From Streptococcus panodentis (GTDB lineage: Bacteria > Bacillota > Bacilli > Lactobacillales > Streptococcaceae), in the NCBI RefSeq assembly GCF_017884005.1, contig NZ_QFAY01000002.1:99125-163124 (forward strand): 64,000 nt of DNA. Direction: 5' to 3'. Under the pieces are notes generated by a model. The model was not told the origin of the DNA. It was given only the letters and a program-made list of their open reading frames with translations, and did no database searches. Of the stretch, positions 43,260 to 51,145 are shown piece by piece; the first letter of the stretch is position 1; each line of letters starts with the position of its first letter. Both the position numbers and the translations under genes were made by a program.

Positions 43260-44400
43260 AGTTTTCTATCAGTATTTGTTCCTGCAGTCCAAACTTTTCT
43301 AAAAAGCGGCTCTGCTCTTCTTGGATTTGCGGAGTTGGGTTTTTCACGCTCAGGACCAGCTCTATCATGTCTGGATTGGGTTCGCGGACCAGTTCTCCCA
43401 AGGCCCAGATGGCAGTTGCCACATGGATTTGATTGGGCGATTGGTCGATGATTTGCAGGATTTTGGGAATAGCAGAGCGGTCGTGGGCATTGGCCAAAGC
43501 GATAATGGCATTGCGCTGCAGGATGTTTTTGCCGCGCCAGCTGCCGGCCACATGACCGAATTTTTCCTTGAACTGGCCGTTAGAAAGCTCCAGAAAAGGA
43601 ATCAGCTCGGGCTGGGCCAGCTCGGGATCAATCTCGGTTGCCAGCGGATTGTCCAGACCCTTGTTGTAAGGGCAGCAGATTTGGCAGATGTCGCAGCCAT
43701 AGATGACGGTTTTGATTTTCTTGCGAAATTCCAAATCCATCATGCCCTTATCTTGAGTCTGAAAGGATAGGCAGCGCCGGGCATTCATGGTTCCGTCGCC
43801 GATTAAGCAGGAGGTTGGACAGGCAGCGACACAGCGGTTGCAGTCGCCGCAGCCATAGTCCACCGGCTGATCCGGCTCGATATCCAGATTGGTAATCAGC
43901 TCCCCCAAAAACATATAGGAGCCAAATTCCTTGGAGATGACCAGACCATTCTTGCCGATAAAGCCAATCCCGGCCCGCTGGGCGACTGCTGTATCGACCA
44001 GGGCGCCCGTGTCCACCATACCCTTGTATTCAAAGTCGGCTGTCAGCTCCTCAATCCCCTGTGCCAGCCGGTCCAGCTTGTCCTGCAGGACATAGTGGTA
44101 GTCCAGCCCCCAGCTGTTAGGGGTGAATTTTCCCCGTTTGTAGGCTGTTTTCTGGGGCTGCTGCTTGAGCTTGTGGGGATAGGCCACTGCGATAGAGATG
44201 ATGGTCTTGGCTGAAGCCAGACTCAGCTTGGGCTTGATCCGCTCTTCGATGTTTTTATGCTCAAAACCAGAATTTCGCCCCTCTTCCACAGCTAGGCGCA
44301 GCGATTTTTCCAAATAATCAAAATCGTCTGCTGTTGTGAAGCCAATCTTGGAGATTCCGATTTCTTTTGCTAAACGGATAATTTCTTCTTTGATATTCAT
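43258..44400 (-). CDS. queG: Epoxyqueuosine reductase (cobalamin-dependent)
   Basis: 380 aa. Last step of queuosine synthesis: reduces epoxyqueuosine in the tRNA wobble position to queuosine. Known QueG enzymes use cob(II)alamin and two [4Fe-4S] clusters. The cluster motifs are CGDCNRCVAACP and CDICQICCPYN; MVDTGALVDTAVAQRAGIGF and KNGLVISKEFGSYMFLGE are the corrinoid-pocket region. The C-terminus has HEAT-like repeats. Start ATG 44400 has no ribosome-binding site, and a TATAAT on the same strand ends 7 bases before it, so a leaderless mRNA is likely. It stands next to the cobalamin island as a potential B12 consumer. Confidence 0.94.
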   Translation of the reverse strand: MNIKEEIIRLAKEIGISKIGFTTADDFDYLEKSLRLAVEEGRNSGFEHKNIEERIKPKLSLASAKTIISIAVAYPHKLKQQPQKTAYKRGKFTPNSWGLDYHYVLQDKLDRLAQGIEELTADFEYKGMVDTGALVDTAVAQRAGIGFIGKNGLVISKEFGSYMFLGELITNLDIEPDQPVDYGCGDCNRCVAACPTSCLIGDGTMNARRCLSFQTQDKGMMDLEFRKKIKTVIYGCDICQICCPYNKGLDNPLATEIDPELAQPELIPFLELSNGQFKEKFGHVAGSWRGKNILQRNAIIALANAHDRSAIPKILQIIDQSPNQIHVATAIWALGELVREPNPDMIELVLSVKNPTPQIQEEQSRFLEKFGLQEQILIEN

Positions 44401-44407
44401 TGCTTTT

Positions 44408-44436
44408 ATTATAGCGGAAATCTGATTATTTTGCGA
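44408..44436 (-). promoter_or_regulatory. queG promoter, probably giving a leaderless mRNA
   Basis: On the minus strand TATAAT (44413-44408) is separated from the ATG by only AAAAGCA, so transcription should begin at or one base before the start codon. The -35 (TCGCAA at 44436-44431) is poor, with a 17-bp spacer. Confidence 0.5.
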
Positions 44437-44834
44437 GATAGAACGAATCGGTCAGGATGATCTGACAAGGAACTGCTGGCTGCTTGCTTTCCTTTGTGTT
44501 TCATAGCAACTATACTATAATAAATTGCCGTTTTTTTTTTTTTTTAAATCGAAGGCGCCGTCTGACCGATTTTTTATACGGTATCTTCCAAAAAAATTGA
44601 TTCCTCTGGGGATGAGGGCGCAGCTATCATGGGAGTTCTGTCCCACCGCTTTTATTAAAGGACGGCCGCAGTTTCTTGACATTCTCAGTCTTACGCTTCT
44701 AAATCTTCTTAGAACAATATCTGGATTTACCAGAAGAAAAAATCCTAAATTTACTGTAAATTTTAGTATAGAAAGGAGCCGTCATTAAGCTCCTTTTTTG
44801 GTATAATAAAGGCAGGAATATTTGGAGGTGAACA
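44414..44834. other. Spacer of about 420 bp with a 15-T tract and repeat module copy A2
   Basis: No credible gene. Holds a homopolymer of 15 T (44531-44545), copy A2 of the dispersed A module (about 44573-44646), a small terminator-like hairpin AAAGGAGC (44772-44779) with GCTCCTTT (44789-44796) ending in T, and then the manA promoter. The 87-codon frame across the T tract looks fortuitous. Confidence 0.7.
44799..44807 (+). promoter_or_regulatory. manA promoter, extended -10
   Basis: TGGTATAAT (TG at 44799-44800, TATAAT 44802-44807), an extended -10 without a good -35. It begins within the T-run of the preceding hairpin. Confidence 0.65.
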
Positions 44835-45779
44835 ATGGCAGAACCACTCTTTTTACAATCCGTTATGCAGGAAAAAATCTGGGGCGGGACCAGGCTGCGC
44901 GATGAATTTGGCTATGAGATTCCCAGCGACAAAGTTGGGGAATACTGGGCCATCTCAGCGCATCCAAACGGTGTCTCCACTATTAAGAACGGACGTTTCG
45001 CCGGTCTGGGTCTGGATAGGCTCTATGCCGACCATCGTGAACTGTTTGGGAACAGCAGCTTACCAGTCTTTCCGCTCTTGACAAAAATTCTTGATGCCAA
45101 CGACTGGCTCAGTGTGCAGGTTCATCCGGATGATGCATACGGTCTCAAGCATGAAGGCGAGCTAGGCAAGACAGAGTGCTGGTATGTGATTGCGGCTGAG
45201 CCGGGAGCAGAGATTATCTATGGGCACAATGCCTCGTCAAAAGAAGAACTGCGCCGGCAAATTGAAGCCCAAAACTGGGACCAGCTGCTGACAAAAGTGA
45301 AGGTCAAAGCTGGAGACTTTTTCTATGTACCCAGCGGCACCATGCATGCGATTGGCTCAGGAATTTTAATACTGGAAACCCAGCAGTCCAGCGATACCAC
45401 CTATCGGGTCTATGATTTCGACCGGAAGGATGAAGAAGGCAGCCTGCGGGAACTGCATTTGGACAAATCAATTGATGTCCTGAATATTGGAAAGCCAGCT
45501 AACAGCCGGCCAGTGAGTCTGCAAGTGGATGACTTGCGCTCCACTTTGCTGGTTGCCAATGATTTCTTTGCCGTTTATAAATGGGAACTGACAGGTCAGG
45601 CCGTTTTTGAGAAGACAGCAGATTACCTGCTGGTCAGCATTCTGGCAGGTCAGGGCGCTCTTGAGCTGGACGGGGAAAGCTATCCGCTGGCCAAGGGGGA
45701 CCACTTTATTCTGCCCAGCGATGCAGCGGCATGGAAGCTGCAGGGGCAGGGGTTGGAAATCATTGCCAGCCACCCTTAG
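44835..45779 (+). CDS. manA: Mannose-6-phosphate isomerase (class I)
   Basis: 314 aa zinc enzyme interconverting mannose 6-phosphate and fructose 6-phosphate. Zinc ligands in VQVHPDDAYG, GKTECWYVI and GTMHAIGSG; N-terminal QEKIWGGTRLRDEFGY. GGAGGTG lies before the ATG. In other streptococci it sits near scrK, consistent with the 5-44 kb segment having entered between them. Confidence 0.95.
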   Translation: MAEPLFLQSVMQEKIWGGTRLRDEFGYEIPSDKVGEYWAISAHPNGVSTIKNGRFAGLGLDRLYADHRELFGNSSLPVFPLLTKILDANDWLSVQVHPDDAYGLKHEGELGKTECWYVIAAEPGAEIIYGHNASSKEELRRQIEAQNWDQLLTKVKVKAGDFFYVPSGTMHAIGSGILILETQQSSDTTYRVYDFDRKDEEGSLRELHLDKSIDVLNIGKPANSRPVSLQVDDLRSTLLVANDFFAVYKWELTGQAVFEKTADYLLVSILAGQGALELDGESYPLAKGDHFILPSDAAAWKLQGQGLEIIASHP

Positions 45780-45798
45780 CAGCTGGAAAAGAATTGAC

Positions 45799-45830
45799 AG
45801 GAGGCTGGGACAAGAGTGTCCCAGCCTCCT
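45799..45830 (+). terminator. manA terminator-like hairpin (repeat-type)
   Basis: Perfect 14-bp stem AGGAGGCTGGGACA (45799-45812) and TGTCCCAGCCTCCT (45817-45830), 4-base loop. The T-run is poor. GAGGCTGGGACA hairpins recur in streptococcal spacers (see also 63923-63934), so it is also a dispersed repeat. Confidence 0.7.
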
Positions 45831-46125
45831 TACTGCATTTTGGCAAAAAACGCTTGCCCGGCAGATGGCTGTGGATGCTGTTTCCTTTTTTAGCCCCTGC
45901 CCAGAAAATGAAAAGCAGGGAAAGTATCAGCCTATCATCTTGAAATAAGAAAGTGATAGGCTGCGAGCTTTTGAGGGGCTCGTTGCCCTATCATCCTGTA
46001 TTTTAAGCGATAGGCTGAAACTGTCCCCCGGACAGATTCACTGCTAAAAGACTATATAAAGATAAACGAAATGACGATACAGTCTAGAAATCCAAAAACG
46101 AGGCAGGGAAGGCTGCAGTATGTTA
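45831..46125. repeat. Spacer with partial repeat modules and a 10-bp inverted repeat
   Basis: No gene. Contains a piece of the B-type module in reverse orientation (AGCCCCTGCCCAGAAAATG at 45891-45909), an inverted repeat CAGCCTATCA (45928-45937) with TGATAGGCTG (45954-45963) whose right arm recurs near 46010, and the string GATAAACGAAATGA (46061-46074) that recurs before recG (58234-58247). Confidence 0.65.
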
Positions 46126-46180
46126 TTTAAGTTTTCTGCAAGCTATTTTTAAGTTTTGTAAAGGAAAAGTGAGTTTTAAT
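46126..46180 (+). promoter_or_regulatory. Phased half-sites and promoter of the LPXTG protein gene
   Basis: TAAG/CAAG half-sites recur at exactly 11-bp steps: AAG at 46129-46131, 46140-46142 and 46151-46153, with a weaker fourth near 46162. A -10-like TTTAAT follows at 46175-46180, with no good -35. Half-sites phased by 11 bp just upstream of a -10 are typical of OmpR/PhoB-family activators. The same array, including the string TTTCTGCAAGCTAT, precedes the small ORFs at 60392. Confidence 0.55.
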
Positions 46181-46211
46181 ATCAGTATATTCATGAAAGG
46201 AATAGACAGAT

Positions 46212-48590
46212 ATGAAAAAACTATTTTTCTCTAAAAATCAAGATCAGAAACGCTATGGACTTAAAAAATCATCAAAATGGAAAACCGCAGGTTCGGTGCT
46301 GCTTGCAACCATTGCTATGGGCGCCGCAGTTTTAGCAGGCGGCAGCACTGTGTCGGCAGATGAGACCGGCAGCGATACAGCAGTGGCTGCGGCGGCCGAC
46401 AGCAGTGCGACTGACAGCACATCGGCAGACGGTGCAGAGACAGCTGCAGCTGCACTCCAAGAGTCAGAGACTGCAAGTACAGAAACGGCGGCAGCGCTTG
46501 GGACTTCTGCAGAAGCTGCAGCTGCGGCCGACAGCTCCCAAGTAAGCTCGGCTGACACAGAGTCTGCCAATAGCGGCAGCGAGGAAACCGGAACTGCCAG
46601 CGATGCTTCGTCAACGGCTGCAGCTTCCAGCACGGCAGCGGACAGCACTGCCAGCAGCAGTAGCAGTGAAGGAACGATTAGCTTTGACGGTTCGACCGTG
46701 ACTAGCACAGCCAGCGGAGTGGTGATTGACGGCAGCACCATTACGATTACCTCTGCCGGCACCTATACCCTGACCGGCAACGGCAGCAGCTATACGATTA
46801 CAGTGGATGCCAGCGTGACGGAACCTGTCACGCTCAATCTGGACGCCCTGACCTTGACGGACTCGGCCATTAGCTCAGCTTCCAGCGCAGATTTGACCAT
46901 CAATGTGCTGTCTGACAGCTCGGTCAGCTCGACTGCTGATACTGCAGTTGAGGCGGCCGGAGCCCTGACAATCACCAGCTCGACTGGCAGCAGTCTGACC
47001 CTGAGCAGCAGTGAAAAGCATGCAGTTTCTGCCGACAGTGTGACGATCAGCAATGTCACTCTTGATCTGACTTCAGAGGCTAAAGACGGTATCAATGCCG
47101 GCAAGAGTGTGACGGTTGATAAGGCGACGGTCACCATTGCTGCTGGCGACGATGGCATTCAGGCTGAGGATGAGACAGATGTCAACAGCGGTGACGTGAC
47201 AATTAAGGACTCGGCAGTCAGTATTACAGCCTCGGACAAGGGAATTACGGCTGCAGATGAGGTCGCTGTCAGCGGCAGCTCAACGGTTCATATTACAGCC
47301 GGCGACGAGGGGATTGAAGGCCGCTATATCAATCTGACTGGCGGCGACATCACGGTCAATGCTGGAGATGACGGCCTTAATGCGACTGATTGGACGACCA
47401 AGACCAGCGCTGATACCAGTCAGCTGACCAATGCGACTGCGGACAATGATATTGCGATTAACATTGACGGAGCCAATGTCATAATCGTTGCCGGCGGTGA
47501 CGGGATTGACAGTAACGGCAATGTGACCGTTAAAAGCGGCAGCCTTTATGTGACCCAGACCAGTGCTGATAATGCGGCCATTGACTATGACGGTACCGGC
47601 ATCATTTCCGGCGGAACGGTTTGGGCCATTGGAAATCAGGGGATGGCGCAGGCGTTCACTACTGGGTCTAGCCAATCCTATATTATAGCCAATGTCAGCG
47701 GCAATGCCGGCGATACGATTACGGTGACGGACAGCAGCAGCAATGTGATTGCCACAACTGTCGCAGCTGCTTCCTTCGGCAATGTTGTCTTCAGTACAGA
47801 AGCCTTGGCTGAAGGAGAAAGCTATACCATTACAACTTCCAGCGGCAGCACAGCTACAGCAACCGCTACAGATGAAGGGACAACTAACGGTTTTGGCATG
47901 GGCGGACCGATGGGCGATATGAGTGGTTTTGGGGGCTTTCCGGGGCTGACCAATGCGGATGGCAGCCAGCCGACACCGCCGGATTGGGATGGCAGCGGTA
48001 CCCCTCCGACCCCTCCGGCCGGAATGACCGGCTTTGACCCGACCGGCAGCGGCAGTACCAGCAGCCCAGCAGGGTCAACTCTTTCGACAGAAGTCCAGCC
48101 AGCGGCAGCAAGCGCTGCAGTGACTGACCCGGATGACACAGCAGCGGCTGATGGGGAACACTCAGCTGCCGGCTTGGCGGATTCAGCAGATTTGCCTCAG
48201 CAGGATGCCGCAGCACAAAGCGCAGTTCTGTCGGCCAGTGCTGCTCTGCCAAGCATAGAAGCAGAAGCTGCTGAGGGGCAGGCTTCTGCCAGCAGCCAGA
48301 CGGACTCAGTCGGGGCGGACCGCCGCTCTGCAGCAAAAGGCAGTTCTGATCCTGCCAGAATTCAAAGGCTGGATGTTGGCAGCAGCAATACCCGCCAATC
48401 TGCCAGCAGGCAGTCCGCTCAGGCAGCCGCTGCCTCAGGTCAAACAGGGACCAGCCGCAAGAGTTCCGGCATCGCCAGCAGTCTGCCCAATACAGGTGAG
48501 AAGGCACAGCTTGGCCTGGCGGGCTTGGGAGGAGCCGTCCTCCTCTCCGGGGCCGGTTTCCTTCTGAAAAAGAAGAAAAAAGAGAAGTGA
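46212..48590 (+). CDS. LPXTG cell-wall-anchored protein with Cthe_2159-like beta-helix domain
   Basis: 792 aa. Long signal peptide with predicted cleavage STVSA/DE (49/50), an Ala/Ser/Thr-rich stalk (about 50-150), then a repetitive beta-helix region (about 155-560) with recurrent DDGIQAED, SDKGITAAD, GDEGIEG, GDDGLNA and GDGIDSNG turns. These match the DUF4353/Cthe_2159 family, whose founder binds polygalacturonic acid. A Gly/Pro/Met-rich segment (FGMGGPMGDMSGFGGFPG) follows, then a second Ala/Ser-rich stalk and the sortase signal LPNTGE (758-763) with hydrophobic span and KKKKKEK tail. Likely a surface glycan-binding adhesin; the ligand is unknown. Expression is probably set by the phased sites upstream. 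Confidence 0.9.
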   Translation: MKKLFFSKNQDQKRYGLKKSSKWKTAGSVLLATIAMGAAVLAGGSTVSADETGSDTAVAAAADSSATDSTSADGAETAAAALQESETASTETAAALGTSAEAAAAADSSQVSSADTESANSGSEETGTASDASSTAAASSTAADSTASSSSSEGTISFDGSTVTSTASGVVIDGSTITITSAGTYTLTGNGSSYTITVDASVTEPVTLNLDALTLTDSAISSASSADLTINVLSDSSVSSTADTAVEAAGALTITSSTGSSLTLSSSEKHAVSADSVTISNVTLDLTSEAKDGINAGKSVTVDKATVTIAAGDDGIQAEDETDVNSGDVTIKDSAVSITASDKGITAADEVAVSGSSTVHITAGDEGIEGRYINLTGGDITVNAGDDGLNATDWTTKTSADTSQLTNATADNDIAINIDGANVIIVAGGDGIDSNGNVTVKSGSLYVTQTSADNAAIDYDGTGIISGGTVWAIGNQGMAQAFTTGSSQSYIIANVSGNAGDTITVTDSSSNVIATTVAAASFGNVVFSTEALAEGESYTITTSSGSTATATATDEGTTNGFGMGGPMGDMSGFGGFPGLTNADGSQPTPPDWDGSGTPPTPPAGMTGFDPTGSGSTSSPAGSTLSTEVQPAAASAAVTDPDDTAAADGEHSAAGLADSADLPQQDAAAQSAVLSASAALPSIEAEAAEGQASASSQTDSVGADRRSAAKGSSDPARIQRLDVGSSNTRQSASRQSAQAAAASGQTGTSRKSSGIASSLPNTGEKAQLGLAGLGGAVLLSGAGFLLKKKKKEK

Positions 48591-49043
48591 TGTTCAGAGA
48601 CTGCTGGAAAAGTCTAATGATGAACAGGTGACGAAGAAATGGATGATGATAGCAGACGGCAGAATCCCATGCTCTTTGAACACCTCTTCAAACTACATCA
48701 GCTCCCGCATTAAAAGTTTGTTAGCAGAACCAAGCGAGACTGAAGCGCTTTTTATACGGTATCTTCCCAAAGATTAATCTCTCTGCGGGTGAGAGTGCAG
48801 CCATCATGGGAGTCTTATACGGTATCTTCCCAAAGATCCATCCCTCTGCGGGTGAGGACACAGCCATCATGGGAGTCTGTCTCAGTCTCTTTTGGTATGG
48901 AAAGGACCGAGTCGTTTGCTTGCGGGCCGACCGCTTAAGGCGAAGGGACTCAGCATACAGTTTCCGAACAAATCTATTGAAACGGCATCAGTTACGATCA
49001 GTTTAGCATAAGCGCTCCATCAGACATTTTTTTGAAGAAATCC
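48591..49043. other. Spacer of about 450 bp before the KimA-like gene
   Basis: No credible gene. Near 48671 it has CTCTTTGAACACCTCTTCAAAC, related to the left end of the repeat at 18839. Two tandem copies of the A module follow (48750-48886). The 66-codon frame at 48806-49006 is mostly repeat DNA. No terminator for the LPXTG gene is obvious. Confidence 0.65.
48750..48886. repeat. Dispersed A module, tandem copies A3 and A4
   Basis: Unit of about 65-75 bp: TTATACGGTATCTTCCCAAA, a variable stretch, CCTCTGCGGGTGAG, then CAGCCATCATGGGAGTC. A3 is 48750-48814, A4 is 48815-48886. Other copies: A1 about 42531-42608, A2 about 44573-44646 and A5 in reverse at about 55852-55920. All are intergenic. It is not one of the named streptococcal repeats that I can identify with confidence. 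Confidence 0.8.
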
Positions 49044-49072
49044 TTGTCATCTGTTCAGAAAAGGAGTATAAT
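49044..49072 (+). promoter_or_regulatory. Promoter of the KimA-like transporter gene
   Basis: TTGTCA (49044-49049), a 17-bp spacer and TATAAT (49067-49072); the ATG follows at 49102 with AGGAG before it. The short leader leaves no room for a c-di-AMP riboswitch. Confidence 0.85.
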
Positions 49073-49101
49073 GGCCCATATTGATTTTCTAGGAGAAAAA
49101 T

Positions 49102-50949
49102 ATGTTTTCAAAATTGAAAAAAATCTTTATCGGCCAGCCCTTGAAGTCTGGTGATGAAGGCGATGAGGGCCATCTTCTGAGCAAGCTGCAGGCTTTGGCT
49201 ATGCTTTCCAGTGACGCCCTGTCCTCTATCGCCTATGGACCTGAGCAGGTGGTGCTGGTTCTGGTCTCTGTCTCAGCCGGAGCGATTTGGTGGTCCCTGC
49301 CTATTGGATTGGTGGTGCTGGTTCTCCTGACCAGTCTGACGATTTCCTACCGGCAGGTGATTCATGCTTATCCGCAGGGCGGCGGGGCTTATATGGTGAC
49401 GACGGAGAATCTCTCTCCCAATCTGGGTCTGGTTTCCGGCGGCAGCCTTTTGGTTGACTATATGCTGACAGTAGCCGTATCGGTCGCTTCAGGAGCCGAT
49501 GCCATTACCTCAGCGATTCCGGCCCTGCACCCCTACAATCTGCACATTGCCGTCTTTCTGGTTTTGGGGCTGATGCTCATGAATCTGCGCGGTCTGCGGG
49601 AGTCTGCGACTTCGCTGATGATTCCGGTCTATCTCTTCATTGCCAGCACAATTTTTCTGATCGGTTTTGGCCTCTTTCAGCTTTTGACCGGCCATCTCCC
49701 TTATCATGCCACTTCCCATATCGGTCAAACAATCCCCGGTGTGACGGTGGTGCTGCTCCTTCGGGCCTTTACCAGCGGTTCGGCATCTCTGACAGGGGTT
49801 GAGGCTATTTCCAATGCTGTGCCTTTCTTTAAGGCGCCCAAGGCGGCAAATGCGGCTAAAACGCTGGCCATTATGGCTGCTATTCTGGGCTTTCTGTTTG
49901 CCGGAATTACCTTTTTGAACTACTGGACAGGGATTGTCCCTGTTAAGGGAATGACGACTCTGGCTCAGATGGCTCAGGCTATTCTGGGCTCGTCACCGAT
50001 TGGCCGTCTGCTTTTTTACATTTTTCAGCTGTCTACTGCCCTTATTCTGGCAGTTGCGGCCAATACTGGCTTTTCTGCCTTCCCTATGCTGTCTTATAAT
50101 ATGGCCAAAAACAAGTACATGCCGCATATGTATATGGAAAAAGGCGACCGACTGGGCTACTCCAATGGGATTTTGACCTTGGCTTTTGGAGCGATTGTTC
50201 TGCTGCTGATCTTTGAAGGCAGCACAGAAAGTCTGATTCCCCTTTATACGATTGGGGTGTTTGTTCCCTTTGCCCTCTCTCAGACGGGGATGGTCATTCA
50301 TTGGAAAAAGCAGTATGGCAAGCAGTTTCTCAAGCATTCTCTGGCCAATATTCTCGGAGCAGCCATCTGCTATACGATTGTCGGTATTCTGCTGCTCTTC
50401 CGTCTGGGGGCCATCTGGCCGTTCTTCCCTATTATTGCAGCGCTGATGTGGCTCTTTTTATCCATTAAGAATCATTACAACAAGGTGGCTCTGCAGCTGC
50501 GGCTGGACGAGGATATCGAGCGGATAGACTTTGCAGGCAATACCGTGCTGGTGCTGGTCGGCAATGTCACCCGTGTCAGTGTCGGAGCGATGAACTATGC
50601 CCGCAGCATCGGAAATGACATCATTGTCATGCATGTTTCGACCAAGGAGACACAGGAGAAGGACCGAGAAGTTGCTCGGGAATTTCAGGAGTATTTTCCA
50701 GATATTCAGTTTACCAATATCGAAACCAGCTACCGCAATATTATCCGGCCAACCCTGCGCTATGTGGACCGTATTGCCCGCGAAGCTGAAAAGAAAGGCT
50801 ATACAGTCACGGTCTTGGTGCCGCAGTTTATCCCCAATCATCAGTGGCAGAATATCCTCCACAATCAGATGAGCCTGAAAATGAAATACTATCTCAAATG
50901 GCGGGAGAATGTCGTGATTTCCAGCTATTCCTATCACTTGAAAGAATGA
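49102..50949 (+). CDS. KimA-like potassium transporter (APC superfamily)
   Basis: 615 aa. About twelve membrane spans (30-470) followed by a cytoplasmic domain (about 475-615). SSDALSSIAYGPEQ, YPQGGGAYMVTTENL, SGADAITSAIPAL and FTSGSASLTGVEAISNAVP match KimA (formerly YdaO) of Bacillus, a proton/K+ symporter inhibited by c-di-AMP. Often annotated merely as amino acid permease. The cytoplasmic tail (GNTVLVLVGNVTRVSVGAMN) has the universal-stress-like fold found in KimA. Monocistronic, with its own promoter and terminator. Confidence 0.85.
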   Translation: MFSKLKKIFIGQPLKSGDEGDEGHLLSKLQALAMLSSDALSSIAYGPEQVVLVLVSVSAGAIWWSLPIGLVVLVLLTSLTISYRQVIHAYPQGGGAYMVTTENLSPNLGLVSGGSLLVDYMLTVAVSVASGADAITSAIPALHPYNLHIAVFLVLGLMLMNLRGLRESATSLMIPVYLFIASTIFLIGFGLFQLLTGHLPYHATSHIGQTIPGVTVVLLLRAFTSGSASLTGVEAISNAVPFFKAPKAANAAKTLAIMAAILGFLFAGITFLNYWTGIVPVKGMTTLAQMAQAILGSSPIGRLLFYIFQLSTALILAVAANTGFSAFPMLSYNMAKNKYMPHMYMEKGDRLGYSNGILTLAFGAIVLLLIFEGSTESLIPLYTIGVFVPFALSQTGMVIHWKKQYGKQFLKHSLANILGAAICYTIVGILLLFRLGAIWPFFPIIAALMWLFLSIKNHYNKVALQLRLDEDIERIDFAGNTVLVLVGNVTRVSVGAMNYARSIGNDIIVMHVSTKETQEKDREVAREFQEYFPDIQFTNIETSYRNIIRPTLRYVDRIAREAEKKGYTVTVLVPQFIPNHQWQNILHNQMSLKMKYYLKWRENVVISSYSYHLKE

Positions 50950-51021
50950 CCCCGGCCAGCTTTTTTCAGAGCAGAAGCTAAAACAGCTGGGTTTGAAACG
51001 AAAAGAGAAGACCCTTGACAG

Positions 51022-51050
51022 AGCACAGTCCAGACAAGAAGGACTGTGCT
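51022..51050 (+). terminator. Terminator after the KimA-like gene
   Basis: AGCACAGTCC (51022-51031) pairs perfectly with GGACTGTGCT (51041-51050), followed by TTTC. The flanking purine-rich and TCTTTTC stretches can extend the stem. Confidence 0.75.
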
Positions 51051-51068
51051 TTTCAGGTCTTTTCTTTC

Positions 51069-51097
51069 TTGAAAGATAGCGGGAAACATGCTATAAT
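51069..51097 (+). promoter_or_regulatory. secA promoter
   Basis: TTGAAA (51069-51074), a 17-bp spacer and an extended -10 TGCTATAAT (hexamer 51092-51097). Confidence 0.85.
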
Positions 51098-51145
51098 GAA
51101 AAGAACATTCTAAAAATCAAAAGGATTATTATAGTAAGGAAAACA

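Noticed and set aside
44525..44788. 87-codon frame upstream of manA
   Set aside because: Runs through the 15-T tract and an A repeat; no ribosome-binding site and no protein-like composition.
46126..46163. CiaR box upstream of the LPXTG gene
   Set aside because: The CiaR site is two TTTAAG hexamers 5 bases apart (11-bp period), but here the middle half-site is GCAAGC and the array continues further, so I describe it more generally as OmpR/PhoB-type.
48806..49006. 66-codon frame in the spacer before the KimA-like gene
   Set aside because: Made largely of the dispersed A module and shows no ribosome-binding site.
49010..49101. c-di-AMP (ydaO) riboswitch before the KimA-like gene
   Set aside because: The promoter lies only about 30 bp before the ATG, so there is no room for the roughly 120-base aptamer; any c-di-AMP control would be on the protein.
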